In this document: positions 16,264 to 25,283 of the stretch, in pieces
How the letters are laid out: every line of letters starts with the position of its first letter
Position numbering within the stretch: the stretch's first letter is position 1
From: UBA288 sp050178135
GTDB taxonomy: Archaea > Halobacteriota > Methanomicrobia > Methanomicrobiales > Methanospirillaceae
Direction: 5' to 3'
Length of the DNA: 54,497 nt
NCBI GenBank assembly: GCA_050178135.1
Contig: JBFXGJ010000011.1
Location: forward strand, 1-54,497
The notes under the pieces: model-generated
What the model was told of the DNA's origin: nothing
Databases searched by the model: none
The model's input: the letters and a program-made list of their open reading frames with translations, nothing else
Program-made: the position numbers and the translations under genes

Positions 16264-17199
16264 TTAGAACCAGGCCCAGGCGCCGGTGACAGCGCACCCG
16301 GCGAGGAACCCCAGTATGGCTCCGCCGTTGAGGGGTGGCAGGCCCGCGTGTGCCCGCCCTTTATCGACGAACCGCAGGAGCAGGACGAGGCCGGCCACCG
16401 AGCCGACGATCGCGCCGAGTGCCGGCCCGTTCACGAATCCGAGCCCAGTGGCTGAGATAAAGGTGTTCGCCGAAACCACGAGGATGGCGGGCATGATCAG
16501 GTCGCCCATCCCGATCAGGAGGGCGGAGCGCCCCGTTCCCTCCCCGGTTGCCGGCCGATCACCGTTCACGGGGCCTCCGTCCACCGGGCCAACGCCGTCC
16601 CGTATGAACGAGTAGCCCCGTTCCTTCGGCACGACGAAGAGGATCGGGGCCCGCTGCTCGAGGACGCCCTCGGCGAGGGCGATCATGTGACGGGTGCGGT
16701 AGACCGAGAGCGCGTCGTAGACGGCGAGCAGCACCAGGAGGAGGAGCACCGGGAGGACGTCGAGCGAGGTGCCGAAGATCGCCGCGACGCCGGCGGCGAG
16801 GAGGAGGCCGAGCAGGTCGATCACGTACCACTCGGGGTAGTAGTGGAGCAGGATTACCGCCCCCGCCCCGATCAGAACCGCGCCACCGAGCACGATCGCC
16901 GGCTCCGCCGTCACCGCCCCGAGAAGCGCGATGAAGATGTAGACGAACGAGAGCCCGATGGAGAGGAAGACGATTGCCCGGATGATTCGCTGCATCCCCA
17001 TCCGGATCAGGACGAGGAGAAGGGCCGTGAAACCGAGCAGCAGCACGAGGAAGATCAGGGGGTTCAGGGCCGAACCCGGCTCCTCGAACGCAACGATGCC
17101 CGCCCGGTGCATCAGGGGGCCGAGCAGGACCGCGCCGAGCTCCGCGACAACGAGCATCACCACGATCCCCATAAAGGGCAACAACCGGCTCTTCTTCAT
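16264..17199 (-). CDS. Presenilin/signal-peptide-peptidase homologue (A22 intramembrane aspartyl protease)
   Basis: A 311-residue protein with about nine hydrophobic segments. The catalytic motifs are AVYDALSVY (YD, near 167-168) and IGMGDLIMP (GxGD, near 229-232), and the C-terminal PLNGGAILGFLAG takes the place of the PAL motif. This closely follows the presenilin homologue PSH of Methanoculleus marisnigri, an established structural model for gamma-secretase, which also has PLNGG. It cleaves transmembrane helices; its natural substrate in archaea is unknown. The ATG at 17199 was chosen because it begins the first membrane helix and sits about 25 bases from a shared divergent promoter. The loop between the catalytic helices is Gly/Pro-rich and longer than I recall for PSH. 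Confidence 0.92.
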   Translation of the reverse strand: MKKSRLLPFMGIVVMLVVAELGAVLLGPLMHRAGIVAFEEPGSALNPLIFLVLLLGFTALLLVLIRMGMQRIIRAIVFLSIGLSFVYIFIALLGAVTAEPAIVLGGAVLIGAGAVILLHYYPEWYVIDLLGLLLAAGVAAIFGTSLDVLPVLLLLVLLAVYDALSVYRTRHMIALAEGVLEQRAPILFVVPKERGYSFIRDGVGPVDGGPVNGDRPATGEGTGRSALLIGMGDLIMPAILVVSANTFISATGLGFVNGPALGAIVGSVAGLVLLLRFVDKGRAHAGLPPLNGGAILGFLAGCAVTGAWAWF

Positions 17200-17212
17200 A
17201 AGCGCCCGCGAA

Positions 17213-17234
17213 ACAGGTAGCTTAAGTACTGGGA
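17213..17234. promoter_or_regulatory. Probable shared divergent promoter
   Basis: GTAGCTTAAGTACTGG contains the palindrome CTTAAG at 17221-17226. Its centre is about 25 bases from the ATG at 17199 (minus) and about 28 bases from the ATG at 17252 (plus), the archaeal TATA-to-start spacing for leaderless genes in both directions. Confidence 0.45.
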
Positions 17235-17251
17235 CTTCATCACCTAAAAGC

Positions 17252-17566
17252 ATGGACCTCCGCGATGCGTTGCCTGAGTTCGTGCTCACGATCATCCTGG
17301 TCATATCGACCCTCGTCCTCGTCCTCCGGCTCTGGCAGGACCTCACTATCGCGGTATCGGCGACACTGATGATGCTCTCACTCGGGGGCCTCTTTCTCGT
17401 CTTCGGCGCGAAGATCACCGCCCTCTCGCGGACCCTGGTCGAACGGGAGCGCGGGATCCGGATGAACCTGATCGAGACCCAGGAGGTCCTCACCCAGAAG
17501 TACGACGAGACCGTTGCCCAGATCGATGCGATCATCCTGGACTTTCAGCGGCGTCTTTACCGGTAA
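17252..17566 (+). CDS. Small two-helix membrane protein with coiled-coil tail
   Basis: A 104-residue protein I cannot assign to a named family. Two hydrophobic helices (about residues 9-28, EFVLTIILVISTLVLVLRLW, and 32-56, IAVSATLMMLSLGGLFLVFG) are followed by a charged helical tail (about 60-104) with heptad-like spacing, VERERGIRMNLIETQEVLTQ. It is likely an inner-membrane protein with a cytoplasmic coiled coil. It is divergent from the presenilin homologue and shares its promoter, and it is followed 42 bases later by FEN1. The start at 17252 is the first ATG at the beginning of the hydrophobic region. Confidence 0.7.
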   Translation: MDLRDALPEFVLTIILVISTLVLVLRLWQDLTIAVSATLMMLSLGGLFLVFGAKITALSRTLVERERGIRMNLIETQEVLTQKYDETVAQIDAIILDFQRRLYR

Positions 17567-17608
17567 GCGCCGTCATGTTTAACCGGTTCGGCTCCGAGAG
17601 CTGATCCC

Positions 17609-18610
17609 ATGGGGGTCGCTCTCCGGGACATCCTCGCCCCGTACCGAGATCCGATCGGCTGGGACGGCCTCTCCGGGGCCGCGGCGATCGACGCGCACAA
17701 CGCGCTCTACCAGTTTCTCACGATCATCAGGCAGCCGGACGGAACCCCGCTCGTGGACGCGGAAGGGCGGGTCACCTCCCACCTCTCAGGCCTCTTCTTC
17801 CGGACGATAAAGCTCCTCGAGCTGGGAGTTCGGCCGGTCTATGTTTACGACGGTCCTCCACCTCCCCTGAAGTCCCGTACGATCGAGGCGCGGCGAAGCG
17901 TGCGCGAGGAGGCGGGCCGACGGTACGCGGCCGCAGTTGAACGCGGAGACCACGAGGAGGCCTATCGGCAGGCCCGGTCGGCGACGAGGATCGACGGGAT
18001 CATTATCGAGTCGTCCCGCCGGCTCCTCGACCTCCTCGGCGTTCCCTGGGTCCAGGCGCCGAGCGAGGGGGAGGCGGAGGCGGCCCGGCTCGCCGCGACG
18101 GGTCAGGTGGCATACGCCGTGAGCCAGGACTACGATTCGCTCCTCTTCGGCGCCCCGGTGCTCGCCCGGAACATCACGATCAGCGGCAGGCGCCGGCTCC
18201 ATGGCCGGACGATCACGGTGGAGCCCGAGCGGATCCGACTTGTCGCGGTCCTCGAGGGGCTTGGAATCGGGCGGGAGGAACTGATCCAGGTCGGGGTCCT
18301 CGTCGGCACGGACTTCAACGAGGGGGTGCGTGGGGTTGGCCCGAAGACCGCACTGAAGATCGTACGCGAGGGCCGGTTCGAAGAGACCGTCTCCGAACGC
18401 CTTCCGGGTTTCGACCCGACCCCGGTCATGGAGTTCTTCCAGAGCCCGCCGTCGGGCGGAGTGGTAGACCTCGCATGGCGGCCCCCTAACGCCGATGGCC
18501 TTTGCGCGATGCTCTGCGACGAGTACTCGTTCTCCAGGGAGCGGGTGAACGGGGCTTTCGAGCGGCTCGGTATGACGGCTGGCCAGCGGACCCTCGACCA
18601 GTGGTTTTAG
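17609..18610 (+). CDS. fen: Flap endonuclease 1
   Basis: A 333-residue FEN1/XPG nuclease. It removes 5' flaps during Okazaki-fragment maturation and base-excision repair. The N-domain has AAIDAHNALYQFL with a metal-binding Asp, and VYVYDGPPPPLKS; the I-domain has APSEGEAEAARLAATG and AVSQDYDSLLFG with clustered Glu/Asp metal ligands, then GVLVGTDFNEGVRGVGPKTAL, the helix-hairpin-helix. The C-terminus QRTLDQWF is a clear PCNA-interacting (PIP) box. The ATG at 17609 is about 29 bases from a weak TATA-like GTTTAACC, consistent with a leaderless mRNA. Confidence 0.95.
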   Translation: MGVALRDILAPYRDPIGWDGLSGAAAIDAHNALYQFLTIIRQPDGTPLVDAEGRVTSHLSGLFFRTIKLLELGVRPVYVYDGPPPPLKSRTIEARRSVREEAGRRYAAAVERGDHEEAYRQARSATRIDGIIIESSRRLLDLLGVPWVQAPSEGEAEAARLAATGQVAYAVSQDYDSLLFGAPVLARNITISGRRRLHGRTITVEPERIRLVAVLEGLGIGREELIQVGVLVGTDFNEGVRGVGPKTALKIVREGRFEETVSERLPGFDPTPVMEFFQSPPSGGVVDLAWRPPNADGLCAMLCDEYSFSRERVNGAFERLGMTAGQRTLDQWF

Positions 18611-18761
18611 TCAGGCGAGGTCAAGCGGGCGAGGTTCGGCCCTGCTCCTCCCTCTTCTCTCGAGCGGAGGCGTCCTCACTGCCCCTCCACAATGGTTATC
18701 ATCGATCGGCCTGATGCTTAATCCACCACCAACTGCATGAGGTGGGGGGAGCAGGGCCGGC

Positions 18762-21700
18762 ATGAACTGTATTCTTGAACTCGCGAGGCCGACGGCCTCC
18801 TGGACGCGATCCGTGGTGCTCTTCCTCTGCATCGCGGTGATCTCCCTCTCCCTTGCCGGGGTTGAGGGTCTGATGGTGAAGCAGGACCTCTCTTCCCTGG
18901 CGCAGCGGTCGGACGATATCGTTCTCGGCACCGTCGTCGGGACGGAGAGCGCCTGGAACGCCGACCACACCGGTATCGTGACGACGGCGCGGGTCCGTGT
19001 CGACCAGTCGACGACGCACCGGTTCTCCGGGACGATCCCGGTCACCGTTCCCGGGGGGACCGTTGACGGTCTTACCCAGTGGGTGGAGGACCAGCCCGTC
19101 CTGGTGCCCGGAACGGAGGCGTACTTCTTTCTCATGCAGAACCCGCGGTGGGGGACCACCTTCGCGGGCGGATGCCAGGGTATGCTCCATGTCCAGAACG
19201 GCCGGGTCGTGATCGATGGGACAACAAAGGGTCGCGGCATCCCGGTCGAGGAGTTCGATCGTTTCCTCCGCGACATATCGTCCGGCATTCCCGCCGCGCT
19301 CCCGGCTTCTTCAGGACCCGCGCCTCGAGCCGCCGGTTCGACGCCCGTCATATCGAGCGTCTCGCCGTCCACCGCCCCCGCCGGCACCGGGACGCTGGTT
19401 ACCATCACCGGGAGCGGGTTTGGGACCAAGGCCTCGCGGACCTCGTGGGGCGACGTCGGGTTCCTCTATCGCTACACATCGGCCGGCGCAACCACGATCT
19501 GGGCCTCGGGATACCCGTACTATAGCGAAAACGTGAACGACATCATCTCCTGGTCGGACACCCGGATAGTGGTGAGGGTGCCGACCGGGCTCACCAGCGA
19601 CCAGTACCCCGGCGGTGCGAGCAGCGGGTACGTCCTGGTCTGGACCGACGACAATGCCGTCAGTGCGATGAAGCCATTCACGGTCACCTTCGGCTACGGG
19701 AGGAAGAAGTGGGCGACTCCCGCCTCGTTCTATGTCAACCCGGGGTCCGGCGGCTCGACCATCGTATCGGCGATCCGGAACGCCGCGAACACCTGGAACG
19801 CCGCGATCCCCGGGTCGTCGTTCCGGTTCGATTACCGGGGGACGTCGACGAGCACCACGTTCGGGCGGAACAACCAGAACCTGATCTCGTTCGGCCCGGC
19901 ATCCGACTTCTCCGAGGAGGGGATCATCGCCTGGGCGAGCGCGTGGACCGATGCAAGCGGGAACATCATCGAGGCGGACGTCGAGTTCAACTCGCAGTGG
20001 TCCTGGACTACCGGTACGGCGAGCGGGGACTCAATGAATGTCGAGGCCATCGTCCTCCACGAGCTCGGGCACTGGCTCAACCTTTGCGACCTGTACGGCT
20101 GGGCCCCGGGGTTCCCGTCGGACATCGGGAAGGTGATGTTCGGCTACAACAACGACCAGTTCGGCAACAAGAACCTCAAGACCCTGCACGAGAGCGACCG
20201 GGCAGGGATCCGGTGGATCTACGGCTTCTCGACCGTGCCGGCTCCGACGATCGTCTCGATCACCCCGGCCACGGGGGTCCAGGGGTCCACGGTCGTGGTC
20301 ACCGGGCTGCTCGGCACCGGTTTCCAGCCCGGCGCGACGGTGAAACTGCAACGGACGGGCTCCGCCGACATCCCGGCGACGGGGGTCTCCGCCGTCTCCT
20401 CCACGCAGATCACCTGCCAGTTCACCCTCCCGCCGACAGCGACGACCGGGGGGTGGAACGTGGTCGTGACGAACCCGGACGGGCAGAGCGTATCGCTCGC
20501 AAACGGTTTCTCGATCACCGCGCCGTCGCCGTCCCTCTCGGCCGACTTTACCGCCTCCCCGACCTCGGGTCCGATGCCGCTCCTGGTCCGGTTCACGGAC
20601 ACGTCGGCGGGTGCCCCGATCTCGTGGTCGTGGTCGTTCGGTGATGGCGGGACGTCCTCCGAGCAACACCCCTCGCACACCTATGCGTCCTCCGGGACGT
20701 ACACGGTCTCGCTCTCGGTGCGTGACGCGTCGGGGCAGGTACGGACGAAGACGTCCGCCGGCCTGGTGACGGTCACGGGCGGCTCCGACGCCCCCGCCCC
20801 GTGGTTCGTCCCCCACGTGCTGCCGGCACGGGTCGAGGCGGAAGACTACGACACGGGCGGCCCCGGGAGCGCGTACTGGGACACGACGGCGGCGAACGAG
20901 GGGAGGGCCTACCGGTCGGACGGGGTGGACATCGAGCAGGTCTCGAGCGGCGGGTACGCCGTCTGCTACATCCGCGAGGGTGAGTGGACGCGGTACACGG
21001 TCGAGTCGCCGGCGAGCACGACCTACCCGGTCGAGCTCCGGGTGAGCCGGTGGTACGACACGCCCCGGACGGTGGAGGTCTTCGTGGACTCGACCCGCCA
21101 GGCGACGGTGACCGTACCGAAGACGGGTTCGAGCTCGGCGTACACGTCGGTCTCGACCCTGGTCCCGGTTCCAGCCGGCCGGCACACGGTCACACTCCGG
21201 TACCACGGCGGGTCCATGAACATCGATGCGATCACCTTTGGCGCCCCCTCACAGCCCCCGTCCCTCTCGGCCGACTTTACCGCCTCCCCGACCTCGGGTC
21301 CGATGCCGCTCCTGGTCCGGTTCACGGACACGTCGGCGGGTGCCCCGATCTCGTGGTCGTGGTCGTTCGGTGATGGCGGGACGTCCTCCGAGCAACACCC
21401 CTCGCACACCTATGCGTCCTCCGGGACGTACACGGTCTCGCTCTCGGTGCGTGACGCGTCGGGGCAGGTACGGACGAAGACGTCCGCCGGCCTGGTGACG
21501 GTCACGGGCGGCTCCGACGCCCCCGCCCCGTGGTTCGTCCCCCACGTGCTGCCGGCACGGGTCGAGGCGGAAGACTACGACACGGGCGGCCCCGGGAGCG
21601 CGTACTGGGACACGACGGCGGCGAACGAGGGGAGGGCCTACCGGTCGGACGGGGTGGACATCGAGCAGGTCTCGAGCGGCGGGTACGCCGTCTGCTACAT

Positions 21701-22652
21701 CCGCGAGGGTGAGTGGACGCGGTACACGGTCGAGTCGCCGGCGAGCACGACCTACCCGGTCGAGCTCCGGGTGAGCCGGTGGTACGACACGCCCCGGACG
21801 GTGGAGGTCTTCGTGGACTCGACCCGCCAGGCGACGGTGACCGTACCGAAGACGGGTTCGAGCTCGGCGTACACGTCGGTCTCGACCCTGGTCCCGGTTC
21901 CAGCCGGCCGGCACACGGTCACACTCCGGTACCACGGCGGGTCCATGAACATCGACGCGATCACCTTCGGCTCGTCGCCCTCGTCCAGCAGTCCGCTCGG
22001 TGACGCGGTCGACGCCCCTGAGCTCTCCTGGAGCGCCGACGGCACCTCTTCCTGGACTGTCCAGCAGTCAGTCACCCACGACGGGTCCGACGCGGCCCGG
22101 TCGGGGAGCGTCGGGAACGGGCAGCGGTCCCGGCTCGCAACCGTGGTGACCGGCCCGGCGACGGTCTCCTGGTGGTGGCGGACTTCGTCCGAGGCAGCGT
22201 ACGACCGCCTCCACCTGCTCGTCGACGGGCAGGTTCGCCAGGTGATCTCCGGTGAGTCCGACTGGCAGCAGTCCACGACGACGCTTGGCCCCGGTACCCA
22301 CGCCGTCGCCTGGGAGTACGTCAAGGACGCGTCCTTTGCCAGGGGGTCCGATTGCGGGTGGCTCGACCAGGTCCGGGTGTCGAGTCCCGTCGACGACAGG
22401 ACCGCCGACTTCGGCGCCTCCGCCACCTGCGGGCGAGCGCCGTTCACGGTCCGGTTTACTGACGGTTCAATCGGCTCTCCTGTCGCGTGGGCGTGGTCGT
22501 TCGGTGACGGCGGGACCTCGACCCTGCAGAACCCTGCGCACACCTACACGTCAAATGGGTTCTATACCGTCACGCTCCTGGCCTCCTTTGCCGACGGCAG
22601 TACCCGGACCATGACCCGGCAGTGGTTCATCCACACATCGTCCTTCTTCTGA
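18762..22652 (+). CDS. Large secreted metalloprotease-like protein with TIG, PKD and CBM6-like modules
   Basis: A 1296-residue protein with an N-terminal signal-like hydrophobic helix (SVVLFLCIAVISLSLAG). Order: an N-domain (about 40-175); a TIG/IPT domain starting PVISSVSPSTAPAGTG; a matrixin-like zinc-protease domain with AIVLHELGHWLNLCD (HExxH); a second TIG/IPT domain; then two consecutive copies of PKD (WSWSFGDGGTS) plus CBM6-like (RVEAEDYDTGG) modules; a jelly-roll domain with SWWWRTSSEAAYDRLHLLVD; and a final PKD. The two PKD-CBM6 units are identical over about 698 bases of DNA. There is no C-terminal anchor, so it is probably released or held through its binding modules. The start has AGGTGGGGGGA upstream. 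Confidence 0.82.
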   Translation: MNCILELARPTASWTRSVVLFLCIAVISLSLAGVEGLMVKQDLSSLAQRSDDIVLGTVVGTESAWNADHTGIVTTARVRVDQSTTHRFSGTIPVTVPGGTVDGLTQWVEDQPVLVPGTEAYFFLMQNPRWGTTFAGGCQGMLHVQNGRVVIDGTTKGRGIPVEEFDRFLRDISSGIPAALPASSGPAPRAAGSTPVISSVSPSTAPAGTGTLVTITGSGFGTKASRTSWGDVGFLYRYTSAGATTIWASGYPYYSENVNDIISWSDTRIVVRVPTGLTSDQYPGGASSGYVLVWTDDNAVSAMKPFTVTFGYGRKKWATPASFYVNPGSGGSTIVSAIRNAANTWNAAIPGSSFRFDYRGTSTSTTFGRNNQNLISFGPASDFSEEGIIAWASAWTDASGNIIEADVEFNSQWSWTTGTASGDSMNVEAIVLHELGHWLNLCDLYGWAPGFPSDIGKVMFGYNNDQFGNKNLKTLHESDRAGIRWIYGFSTVPAPTIVSITPATGVQGSTVVVTGLLGTGFQPGATVKLQRTGSADIPATGVSAVSSTQITCQFTLPPTATTGGWNVVVTNPDGQSVSLANGFSITAPSPSLSADFTASPTSGPMPLLVRFTDTSAGAPISWSWSFGDGGTSSEQHPSHTYASSGTYTVSLSVRDASGQVRTKTSAGLVTVTGGSDAPAPWFVPHVLPARVEAEDYDTGGPGSAYWDTTAANEGRAYRSDGVDIEQVSSGGYAVCYIREGEWTRYTVESPASTTYPVELRVSRWYDTPRTVEVFVDSTRQATVTVPKTGSSSAYTSVSTLVPVPAGRHTVTLRYHGGSMNIDAITFGAPSQPPSLSADFTASPTSGPMPLLVRFTDTSAGAPISWSWSFGDGGTSSEQHPSHTYASSGTYTVSLSVRDASGQVRTKTSAGLVTVTGGSDAPAPWFVPHVLPARVEAEDYDTGGPGSAYWDTTAANEGRAYRSDGVDIEQVSSGGYAVCYIREGEWTRYTVESPASTTYPVELRVSRWYDTPRTVEVFVDSTRQATVTVPKTGSSSAYTSVSTLVPVPAGRHTVTLRYHGGSMNIDAITFGSSPSSSSPLGDAVDAPELSWSADGTSSWTVQQSVTHDGSDAARSGSVGNGQRSRLATVVTGPATVSWWWRTSSEAAYDRLHLLVDGQVRQVISGESDWQQSTTTLGPGTHAVAWEYVKDASFARGSDCGWLDQVRVSSPVDDRTADFGASATCGRAPFTVRFTDGSIGSPVAWAWSFGDGGTSTLQNPAHTYTSNGFYTVTLLASFADGSTRTMTRQWFIHTSSFF
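20529..21226 (+). repeat. Tandem duplication, copy 1
   Basis: First of two direct copies with a 729-base (243-codon) period encoding one PKD and one CBM6-like module. I found no difference from copy 2 across about 698 bases, including third codon positions. Confidence 0.85.
21258..21955 (+). repeat. Tandem duplication, copy 2
   Basis: Second direct copy, offset by 729 bases from copy 1. The first difference after the perfect block is a synonymous T/C in the Asp codon of the C-terminal NIDAITFG. Confidence 0.85.
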
Positions 22653-22799
22653 GGCCCTCGACCACGGGTGGGCGGTGCGGGCACCGCCCGTTCCCGTCCG
22701 CGCCCGGCACTCCTCCCCGGAGGCGAACGCCTGGCCAGGGGCCGCTCGCGGCCAGTCCTACCAGAATCTATATGCCCCCACCATACCAGACACTCTGGA

Positions 22800-24068
22800 A
22801 TGCGACTGTCTCTGCTGTGTCTCTGCATCGCGCTGGTGTTCGGCTGCGCCGCGCTGCCGGCAACGGTTGCAGCGGCCGAGTACTACCAGTTTTCCGAAAG
22901 ATGGTCGTTCGACGAGAAGGACAAAGGGTACCTGGAACAGCCGGGCGGGATCACCGGCGACTCCCAGGACCGGGTCTATGTCGTGGACCGCGCGCGCTCC
23001 GCCGTCCGGTCATACTCCCCATTGGGGGAGTACCTGGGGCGATGGGGTGCACCGGGCTCAGGCCCGCTCCTCTTTAACGACCCGGTTGACGTCTCGATCG
23101 ACGACCTGGGCCGGCTCTATGTGGCCGATACCGGGAACGGCCGGGTGCAGATCTTCACCTCGGGGTGCGACATCATCGCGACCTGGTCCGGGGTCCGGTA
23201 TAAAAAACCGGTCGATGTGGCGATCGTCCGGAAGGGGAAGGCATACGTGGCCGACCTCGAACAGCCCGAGATCCTGATCGCGGACGAGGACGGGTACGTC
23301 GATGCGACCATCGGGGTCGAAGGAACGGGTGACGGGGAGCTCCGCCGCCCGCGGGCCCTCGCGCTCGACTCAGGGGACAATCTCCTGGTCCTGGACGAGT
23401 CCAATGCCCGGGTGACGAAGTTCGACCGGAACGGGGAGTTCGTCCTCCGGTTCGGTTCCCAGGGAGAAGGAGACGGCGAGCTCAACCATCCCGAGGGGTT
23501 CGCGCTTGACGTCATGGACAACATATACGTCGCCGACACCGGGAACGGCCGGATCGTGAAGTACAGCCCGGAGGGTGAGGTGCTCGCGGTCTTCGGAGCG
23601 CGGGGCTCGGAGGATGGTGAGTTCGAGGAAGGACCGTACGCCGTGTGGGTCGATTCGAAGGGTGCCGTCTATGTCCCCGACGTGGCCCGGCACGGGGTGC
23701 AGATCTTCGTCCAGGGAGAGCCACCTGTCGTGACGCCCGAAGAGAACTCAACCGCTCCGTCGGACGAGGACCCCTCGGTCCCCGCGGGCAATAGCACGGA
23801 GGAGGGTATCAACAGCACCGCCCCGAATGGTACCGCGCTGAACGGCACGTCGCCCCGGGTGACAGCCCCTGGCAACGAGACTCCTGCCGCGAACGAGACG
23901 GTGATGGAGACGACTGCGGCTCTGTCCCTCACCCCGCTTCCGACCATCACGGCGGTGAACATCACGCCGTACAGTACCCCGACCGTCCCGACGAGCCTGC
24001 CGGCCCCTCTCGCCGGTCTCGTTGGCGCACTGGTCATCGCCGGTGTTCTCGCCAGCCGACGCCGGTAG
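22800..24068 (+). CDS. Secreted, C-terminally anchored NHL-repeat protein
   Basis: A 422-residue protein. Residues 1-25 are a signal peptide (LSLLCLCIALVFGCAALPAT). Residues 30-305 form five or six NHL-type beta-propeller blades, with repeated LYVADTGNGRVQIF, NIYVADTGNGRIVKYSPEG and AVYVPDVARHGVQIF. A low-complexity linker follows, rich in Asn-Ser-Thr/Asn-Gly-Thr sequons (potential N-glycosylation). It ends with a hydrophobic helix and RRR tail (PLAGLVGALVIAGVLASRRR), like archaeosortase-type C-terminal signals but without the PGF motif. It is likely a surface protein on the S-layer face. A TATA-like ATCTATATGC lies about 20 bases before the ATG. Confidence 0.82.
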   Translation: MRLSLLCLCIALVFGCAALPATVAAAEYYQFSERWSFDEKDKGYLEQPGGITGDSQDRVYVVDRARSAVRSYSPLGEYLGRWGAPGSGPLLFNDPVDVSIDDLGRLYVADTGNGRVQIFTSGCDIIATWSGVRYKKPVDVAIVRKGKAYVADLEQPEILIADEDGYVDATIGVEGTGDGELRRPRALALDSGDNLLVLDESNARVTKFDRNGEFVLRFGSQGEGDGELNHPEGFALDVMDNIYVADTGNGRIVKYSPEGEVLAVFGARGSEDGEFEEGPYAVWVDSKGAVYVPDVARHGVQIFVQGEPPVVTPEENSTAPSDEDPSVPAGNSTEEGINSTAPNGTALNGTSPRVTAPGNETPAANETVMETTAALSLTPLPTITAVNITPYSTPTVPTSLPAPLAGLVGALVIAGVLASRRR

Positions 24069-24090
24069 GGTGGCAGCGCCCCCTCCCTGG

Positions 24091-24114
24091 AAAGAGTGCC
24101 CTCTTTTTTAATTT
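24091..24114 (+). terminator. Hairpin plus T-tract after the NHL gene
   Basis: AAAGAG-TGCC-CTCTTT forms a six-base-pair hairpin running into TTTTAATTT, 22 bases past the stop codon. It resembles an intrinsic, T-rich archaeal terminator. Confidence 0.5.
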
Positions 24115-24183
24115 CTCTCCAGTAGCCTACGGTCCATGCTGGCGGTCCGGCCGTAGTGTGGTCAAAAGAAACGAAGGGGTCGA

Positions 24184-24780
24184 TTAGGACACCCGGCGCC
24201 AGACCCAGACGAAGCGTTGCAACGCTGTGAAGTGTCCCAGGATACCGAACAGGACAAGGGTCCAACCGAGGAAGCGCATCCCGGCGATGGGTCCACCGAA
24301 TACCAGGTCGAGGACGGACGCGGCCATCAGGAGGACGAGCCGATCGGCCCGACCCAGGAGTCCGCCGTAGTAGCGCCCCACGCCGACCGCCTGCGCCTGC
24401 GTCCCGAGGTACGAGGACATCAGCACGCCGGTCAGTGCGAAGACCCCGATCTGCCAGGAGGCGAACCCGCCGGCGAAGACCCCGGTGATGATGAAGATGT
24501 CGGCGTACCGGTCGATCGCGTGGTCGAGAAAATCACCGCGCGGCCCCTGCTGGCCCGTCGCCCGTGCGAGCGCCCCGTCGACCGCGTCGAAGACCGCGTT
24601 TCCCGCGACGCAGACGAGGCCACCGGCGACCGAGCCGACGGCATACAGGATCCCGGCGGCGAGCGCAAGGAAGAACGAGAGGGCGGAGAGGAGGTTCGGC
24701 GACACCCGGAGATAGAGTGCGACCCGGACCATGAGGTCGAGGACCCCGGCGACCTGTGGCCGAAACGCATCGAGGGTCAT
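24184..24780 (-). CDS. CDP-alcohol phosphatidyltransferase (archaetidylinositol phosphate synthase-like)
   Basis: A 198-residue membrane enzyme with about six hydrophobic helices. The CDP-alcohol phosphotransferase signature is complete: DAVDGALARATGQQGPRGDF followed by LDHAIDRYAD, giving DxxDGxxAR-x8-GxxxDxxxD with all four Asp. In archaea this group makes archaetidylinositol phosphate, or archaetidylglycerol phosphate or archaetidylserine, from CDP-archaeol. The exact alcohol is inferred from resemblance to the inositol-phosphate type. The ATG at 24780 overlaps the stop of the upstream kinase gene (ATGA), so the two are coupled. Confidence 0.85.
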   Translation of the reverse strand: MTLDAFRPQVAGVLDLMVRVALYLRVSPNLLSALSFFLALAAGILYAVGSVAGGLVCVAGNAVFDAVDGALARATGQQGPRGDFLDHAIDRYADIFIITGVFAGGFASWQIGVFALTGVLMSSYLGTQAQAVGVGRYYGGLLGRADRLVLLMAASVLDLVFGGPIAGMRFLGWTLVLFGILGHFTALQRFVWVWRRVS

Positions 24781-25283
24781 GGGCCCACCGCGAGATAACC
24801 CGAGAAGTCGAGGCGACCGTGCGAGGGGGGCTCGAAACCGGCGACGAAGGCGGCGACGAGGTCCGCCGTCTCCTCGACCTTCCGGTCGGTCGTCTCGATC
24901 TCGAGGATCCGGTCCGGGGAATGGAGTTCGAGGGCCTCGCAGAGGACCACATCGAGCGCTTCCGCCTCCACGTTCTCCCGGACCTTTGCGGGCGAATAGC
25001 CGCGTGCGGCGAGCCGCCGCTCCAGGACGTCCGGGCGGCAGCGGAGAATCACAAGCCGGTCGCAGGAGAGGAGGTGGGCGAGACCCCCCTCGACGTAGCC
25101 GTCGACCGGTTCGAACGAGGCGGACCAGGCCTCTTCGTCGACCTCCCGGACCCCGTCCTCTTCGGCGACCACGAAGGGTCCGACCGTCTCCGCGACCCGC
25201 ACGACCCGCTCACCCCTCCGGGCGATCTCGTCGCCGACCGCGGTCTTGCCCGTCCCCGGCGTCCCGGCGATCCCGACCATCAT
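24777..25283 (-). CDS. Adenylate kinase-like NTPase of the AK6/Fap7 type
   Basis: A 168-residue P-loop kinase. Walker A is GTPGTGKTAV near residue 7, followed by an AETVGPFVVAEEDGVREVDEE insertion, a VILRCRPDVLERRLAARGYS lid-like segment and a helical tail (EALDVVLCEALEL). This layout is that of the archaeal AK6/Fap7 family, linked to small-subunit ribosome assembly as well as AMP kinase activity. It is the first gene of a two-gene unit with the phosphatidyltransferase. Two adjacent ATG codons (25283 and 25280) are possible starts. Confidence 0.82.
   Translation of the reverse strand: MMVGIAGTPGTGKTAVGDEIARRGERVVRVAETVGPFVVAEEDGVREVDEEAWSASFEPVDGYVEGGLAHLLSCDRLVILRCRPDVLERRLAARGYSPAKVRENVEAEALDVVLCEALELHSPDRILEIETTDRKVEETADLVAAFVAGFEPPSHGRLDFSGYLAVGP

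Noticed and set aside
20031..21206. 391-residue minus-strand frame and its partial copy at 21249-21935
   Set aside because: They are the antisense shadow of the duplicated PKD-CBM6 units; the sequence repeats because the DNA does.
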